64,000 nt of DNA, taken from NCBI GenBank assembly GCA_944470555.2, contig OX104127.1:50644934-50708933 (forward strand), given 5' to 3'. The notes below the pieces were generated by a model. It did not search any database, was not told the DNA's origin, and saw only the letters and a program-made list of their open reading frames with translations. The stretch is from Heterobilharzia americana (Eukaryota; Platyhelminthes; Trematoda; Strigeidida; Schistosomatidae). Below are positions 58,741 to 64,000 of this stretch, in pieces. The stretch's first letter is position 1, and every line of letters starts with the position of its first letter. A program made the position numbers and the translations under genes.

Positions 58741-60144
58741 CCACCCAGAGGCAAATAATCAGGACTAATTAAAGACAGATGAAAACTGACTTTTCTTACT
58801 GTTTCAGCTCACATAGCCTTCTAACTTGTTGTTCATAGGCAAATAAATAAGAACTCAGAAAATACATCAAGCTTGACAATTATTCTCCTTTCGATTCTCA
58901 GTAATTGTTCACCATCTGAAACTATAAACTGCTGCAACATACTATGCTGGGAAACATATCAGATTCAAGGAGAAATGGTGGGTGGATAAAAAGTACTACT
59001 ACTTTGAGTGGTAGATGAAAATCTCAGCTGTTGAGAGAAGACATACAAAGGCTTCGGTGCTTCGCGCTTTTCAGACAAAGTTGAAAATATAAACAGAATA
59101 AAATCAAATACAAGTTCACCATGCTGTAACTTCATTTACTACAAAGGAATTCTTTCGGCTACTCACAAACCACAGTAGTTTCAATGGGAAGTTATGCGCT
59201 AAAATGTCTTGCTTGAAGATGAACAGTCACCAATATTGAGATAATGAAGATACTAAGAGTGGAGACTGATGAGAATCATTAATTATACAGAGTGATAACT
59301 GGAGGTTAAATTAAAAGATTAGTTACAGCAGTAAAAAACCGAAAGCCTTCAAGTTTCTGTTTCATCCTGTACCATCAGCCTGTATCGTAGATGTCAGTCT
59401 GATGAACTAACGCTTTTCTCAGATAGTTTCATTAATAAATTTTATTGGATATGACTATGTACAAGTCGTTCCAAGTATGTTTTATAAAACATCAGTAGTT
59501 CCGACATAGCTAACAAGATATGATGAATAAATATAGAAAAGTTGAATCAAGATATCAATTGGCATCACAACAAAGGGGGATGTGATGATAAATGTTTTCA
59601 CAAATTTACCTATCCGTTTCTCTTGATTTCGTTCATATAAAAGTGATGTTTACCAATCTTCACACCAGTATTTTCTTGATGAACAGATCTCAGCATCCAG
59701 AACATTCTTCACTCACATCAGGATTAAGATTGTCCCAGTTTCCAAGAAGCTTATGAAGACGCTGTTGTAGAGGGAGGTTATATTATTCTGTTTCAATAGT
59801 TGCTTTTGCATCGCTACAGCCGGTTTTAAAGAGAAGATATGAAATATAATAGAAAAAACTTTAGCCAGTCATTCAGTTTGGTTCCGCATTCCCAACATGA
59901 TGGTTGCATGTCATTTAGAAAATCCATAGAATGTGTTGCATATGATAGCCGTTTGTCGCATCCTTATCAATGTACTCCGACAAAATCAGAATCATATTCG
60001 GAGTGAAATGATTAAATCAGACGCGACACTCAAATTCTGTCACAACAATCGAGTATTTATTCATTAAATTCATGATTACTATTTGCACATCTTAAACATT
60101 AAAGTCGACGACGAATTTATCATCAAAGCGCAAATATGCGAAAG
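58741..60144. other. Rest of the spacer of inverted repeat 2, nothing recognised
   Basis: 1.4 kb of AT-rich DNA without recognised motifs. PLE 3' sequence may extend a little into it. Confidence 0.4.
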
Positions 60145-63100
60145 TGCAATCAAAAAGAAAGTGAATCTAAGGAGACAGTGTCCAAATTAAAGTGTGAGCT
60201 ACAGAACTATAGGCAGTTACAAGACAGTAAATTACACTATTCTTTTTACAACATGATTACTCCTTGAAGATATGGTCCTGATAAGAAGTGAAATAACAAA
60301 GAACGAGACGAAACTCTGTCATCAAACTGTTTGCATTGTTGGTTAGTTTGTCAAGTTGGCCGACTAGAATGATTACCGACAGGGGGTTAGTTCATATGAA
60401 GGAGGATGTTCCAATTGTAGCCTAAGCAGCTCACAATGTGGCTAACCAGCATGTTAGCAAGTTCACAATTGATCATCTAGTATCTTCCCTATCATTTGAA
60501 TTCTGGACCCGATGACCATGTTGGTAATTGGGAATGTGTGCATTGTGCAATCCTCCTATTAGTAGTGTAGGTATTAGGTATTAGTAGTTGTCTTTGTTAT
60601 CTCAGTGGAGAAATGGGAAGTAGGAATCTGAGACCGATGAGTATTACCAGTCGCATTGTTTCATTTATTTGAGGACGTTTTTCACCCTTGATTCATTTGG
60701 CTTCACAGATTCCAACTGACCACTCACCCCTTTCACCATGAACTCTGGTTCTCTTATCTGATGAGATCAGCTGTTTGATTTTGCTGAATTATGGTGTGTT
60801 GGGGATACGACGTTTAGTGCTTTTGCACACAGCTCCCTCAGATGTTGAAATATACATACAATAGTCTCGAACTACTGTGTCCTGCTGTTCTATGTTTGAG
60901 GAGAGAATTCACGTGACTGACTTATTGTGTGTGTGATTTCAGATTGAGCATAAGAGATGTGTTAGGCGTGTGTGAGATTGATCAGTTGGGAGGAATTTCA
61001 GGCTTCTGAGTTCGAAGTGTATCGATGAAATCACATGGTTCACGTGAGTACTTCTAGACAGAGACATGACAATATTTCATTGTTTTAGTTACAGCATTGC
61101 TAAATGAAGACTTCACTTTGGGTATTCATTCGACATAGTCTTACGGTTATCATACGAAACATGTTTGAAGCTGAAAGTTTAAAGTGTGATGGGAGGTTAT
61201 GTTTCTCTGGCTCAAGTAATCACTGTCGAGTATGCGTTGATCAGTCGGACAGACTCAAGAATGAAATTGTTTGGAATTAACGAGGTGAATATTATTTGAT
61301 TTTTGTTTTATTTACATGAGAAATAATGATATCTAGATTTTCATTGTTTAACTGTGATATGTTTGAAAGCAAGCCACACTCTGAGTATTGGTGCTCACTG
61401 ATATGAGACCATATCATATTCCTTGGTGATGCTGTTGAATGTGTTGAGAAATCTGAAAGACGATTCCACTCATTTTCAACTGTGTTTGTGGTTCTTGTGA
61501 AGAGTGACTTGAATGGAAGCACCCGATTTCAGAGAAGCGTGTGTCTTGTCTGACTTCTAAATATCTGCATATATGGAAGTTGCTGATTGTACACATTTCT
61601 CTATATATCTATTAGGATGGAATCTTCTCATCTATCCGTTATCCTTTGGAAATTTCCCTTCTTCGTATTTGTGTGGTGCATATCAAGAGTCTGTGATTTT
61701 TCAGGACATTTATTTCACCAACCGAAGGTCTGTTGAAGTCACTCTCCTCGAATATATTCTACCTTCTCAGCGAGACACTCATGTGTTTCCACTACACAAC
61801 GTATTCCTCTAAACCTCACATCGAGTCTTCAGATTATTTATTCTCTGGGGAGACTTCACATACATGTGTTAGAGCTCCTGGTGATATTGGGAGTATCCTA
61901 GCAGTCCTATCGGTGTAGTGTTAAAATCACTGCTTATCGGAGGATTGACGGAAATAATTTGAGATGAGAAACGTGTCTGTTCTGAAATGATTCTTCTTGT
62001 GACAGAAGGGACAGCGATAGGTGAAGCTATCTCTTTGCTCATTTGCTCACGACAAAGCAGAACTACTCTGAAACAAATACTACTCGGTTTGACACTGGCA
62101 TCCGCCAAACATCTAGTTATCTACGAATATCAGACATCTCAGCAGTCTTCTCTCTATGTCATAGAGATATCCAGCTCCCAACGAATGCTTAAGATTTCAT
62201 TTCGGTTTGCATGTGTGTGTAGGATGTTGGTGATGAGTAGGCGTAGAGTTATCGTTATCCACCTGTATGCGATGTTGAGTAAGGTATACAGCTTATTCAC
62301 GTTAGCATGATATTACTCTGAGATTTGTGCTGATGGGAGTGGAATTTTGGTTGCAAATTTTCTACAATTGCAGAAGCTGATTTCACTTCACTTGCAAGAT
62401 GAAGGAGTAAAATGAACTGAGGCATATTATCTTCGCGATTGGTATTCAGTGGTATTCCTGAAACATCCATTCATCCAAACACTTGCAACATGTTCACTAT
62501 TGATGACCAAACATGATATTTCTGCGAGACCACCGTCAATGATGGTCATCTCAACTGGTTATATTCCATGAGAATATGAATTGAGAAGGTGGAACTGTCA
62601 AAGCCTAAACTCCATAACTGACCTTCAATTTCAATCCAGCATTAAGTGGGAGGTGCTCGGTGTGTAGTAAACATTGCAATGATGAACACTTGACTTGCAG
62701 AAGTGAAGTTCGAGGTGATCCAACAGAGTTCTGTGTGCACGTGAATAGTAAGGTGCACGACACAGTAAGAAGTTACTGGAGACTAGATAGGAAACAGGAA
62801 GAGAAGAATTGAAATGTGAAAGTGCTATGTGCAGACCGAGAAGTGTGCTGATGTGGTTTCCTGTGTCAGGCATTGCAAATGCTTGTTGTAAGAAGGTATG
62901 ATAATATGCAACGACTAAACTAGTTAGTAAAACAATGAGTCAACACGTATGTATGCATGATATACGCGGTGTCCGATATGAATTAGAGGTGATTTCCTCA
63001 TTCCTAGACAATCGTGGATGTCTCGGTTTCACACCAACCGTTTACTGCGACATTTTGCAGAGTAGTAGAGATTGACTCAGTTTTGCTGAGATTTTAATGG

Positions 63101-64000
63101 TTTGGTTGAACCATTCGTCAGCCTGCTAGTGCAAAATTCTAGCAGTTGTTAAATATCGTTAGGAAGACTCTCTGTTTCTCTGACTCCTAATGACTAAAGG
63201 AGTACGGTAATTTCTAATTCTTTCCAAACTTCGGTTTGTGTCAAGTGGCACTGAGAAATGTATTGATGATACTAGGAAGTTGCAGGTGCGTCGGGTTCTG
63301 AGACGACGGCAGACTGATTGAGTGTTGAGTTCGCCAGTCAGTGAACGGCAGATGAACTTATGGAAAGCGCTGTCCTATTCACATTTGTGTGTGATACTGG
63401 ACATGAAGATGTATGTGAATGGAGGACAGTATGAATTTGCCGTTTTTGTCAAGATGTGTTTTATATAGTTTTCAGAAATATGACTGTTACTTCGGTCTCA
63501 TTTTTTGTATTGTCTTTTTGTGGTAATCTGTCATCTTGTCTGATTGACTTCATTCTTTTCGGCATTAGTTCTCATAACTTGGCGCATTCGCAAATATTGA
63601 CTCTCCTGTCGTGTCTCATGCTATACCTTTGAAATTTGATGAATGACTGCATGAATTCAAGATAGCATTCTGTCCCAAGCACTTGATGTCATGGTTACGA
63701 CGTCTATGTAGAACTTGCTATACCATGCCCGCTTCCCCCTCCCTATATCACATAAATCTCTAAACAAATTCCTATTTACGCCACACTCCTTTCTTCACTG
63801 ATTTCATAGGCCAAATGTTAGCAGATATTCCGGTTGTAATGGACCCAAAGAAATGTCAGGTAAGCCGAAATGTTAAACGACGTATGATTTACAAAATTAA
63901 TTTCAATGAAACGGAGATGTTAAAAGTTATGCGTTATAACACAAAATAGTAACATCAATGTCATGGATAATAATAGGTTACTTTAATGTTATCTCTTCGG
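60145..64000 (-). repeat. Right arm of large inverted repeat 2 (runs off the window)
   Basis: This is the reverse complement of 53,515-57,370 and is still matching at base 64,000, so the true arm is longer than 3.85 kb. It contains the mirrored 141 bp repeat at 63,077-63,218 and the mirrored open frame at 61,987-62,310. Confidence 0.95.

Noticed and set aside
61987..62310. A conserved gene, because the 107-codon frame is identical in both arms of inverted repeat 2.
   Set aside because: The arms are near-identical everywhere, coding or not, so conservation of this frame carries no information. No domain was seen.

Overview
The window looks like genomic DNA of a blood fluke (Schistosomatidae; Schistosoma or a close relative). 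It is AT-rich, has almost no long open reading frames, and carries the repeat set known from schistosomes: tRNA-derived SINEs that end in a hammerhead ribozyme (Sm-alpha-like), Penelope-like elements (PLEs) with GIY-YIG endonucleases, and RTE/SR2-like non-LTR retrotransposons with TTA-rich 3' tails. The organism is inferred from family resemblance only; I could not run a search.

The only host coding sequence I can support is one terminal exon at 1,275-1,593 (+). It encodes the C-terminal end of a family GT10 alpha-1,3-fucosyltransferase, with an AATAAA signal overlapping the stop codon. The rest is intergenic or intronic repeat-derived DNA.

Layout. 1-830: 3' part of a LINE. 1,275-1,600: fucosyltransferase last exon. 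2.58-4.1 kb: two PLE fragments in opposite orientation. 4.5-7.4 kb: a cluster of hammerhead SINEs, with head-to-head pairs and a tandem pair. 10.44-20.65 kb: a large inverted repeat with arms of about 3.9 kb around a 2.4 kb spacer. 21.6-28.1 kb: SINEs, a LINE copy, a foldback element and the best-preserved hammerhead SINE pair. 28.3-36.5 kb: PLE fragments, a LINE, a tRNA-like SINE and another SINE pair. 38.0-41.3 kb: a Gag-like fragment, a LINE and an inverted pair of tRNA-like SINEs. 41.3-53.5 kb: mostly featureless AT-rich DNA with a few decayed repeats. 53.5-64.0 kb: a second large inverted repeat, arms of at least 3.85 kb, whose spacer (about 2.8 kb) holds an Sm-alpha SINE, a hammerhead SINE and a PLE endonuclease fragment. 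The right arm runs to the window edge.

The most interesting points are: (1) two large near-identical inverted repeats of similar architecture; (2) a hammerhead SINE family with core CTGAGGA, a self-complementary stem III and, in the copy at 28.0 kb, all pairing and core bases intact; (3) a repeated tendency of these SINEs to lie head to head as inverted dimers, plus one tandem pair spaced about 394 bp, reminiscent of retrozymes; (4) the outer ends of the first inverted repeat falling at the first bases of a hammerhead. All retroelement protein fragments are broken.
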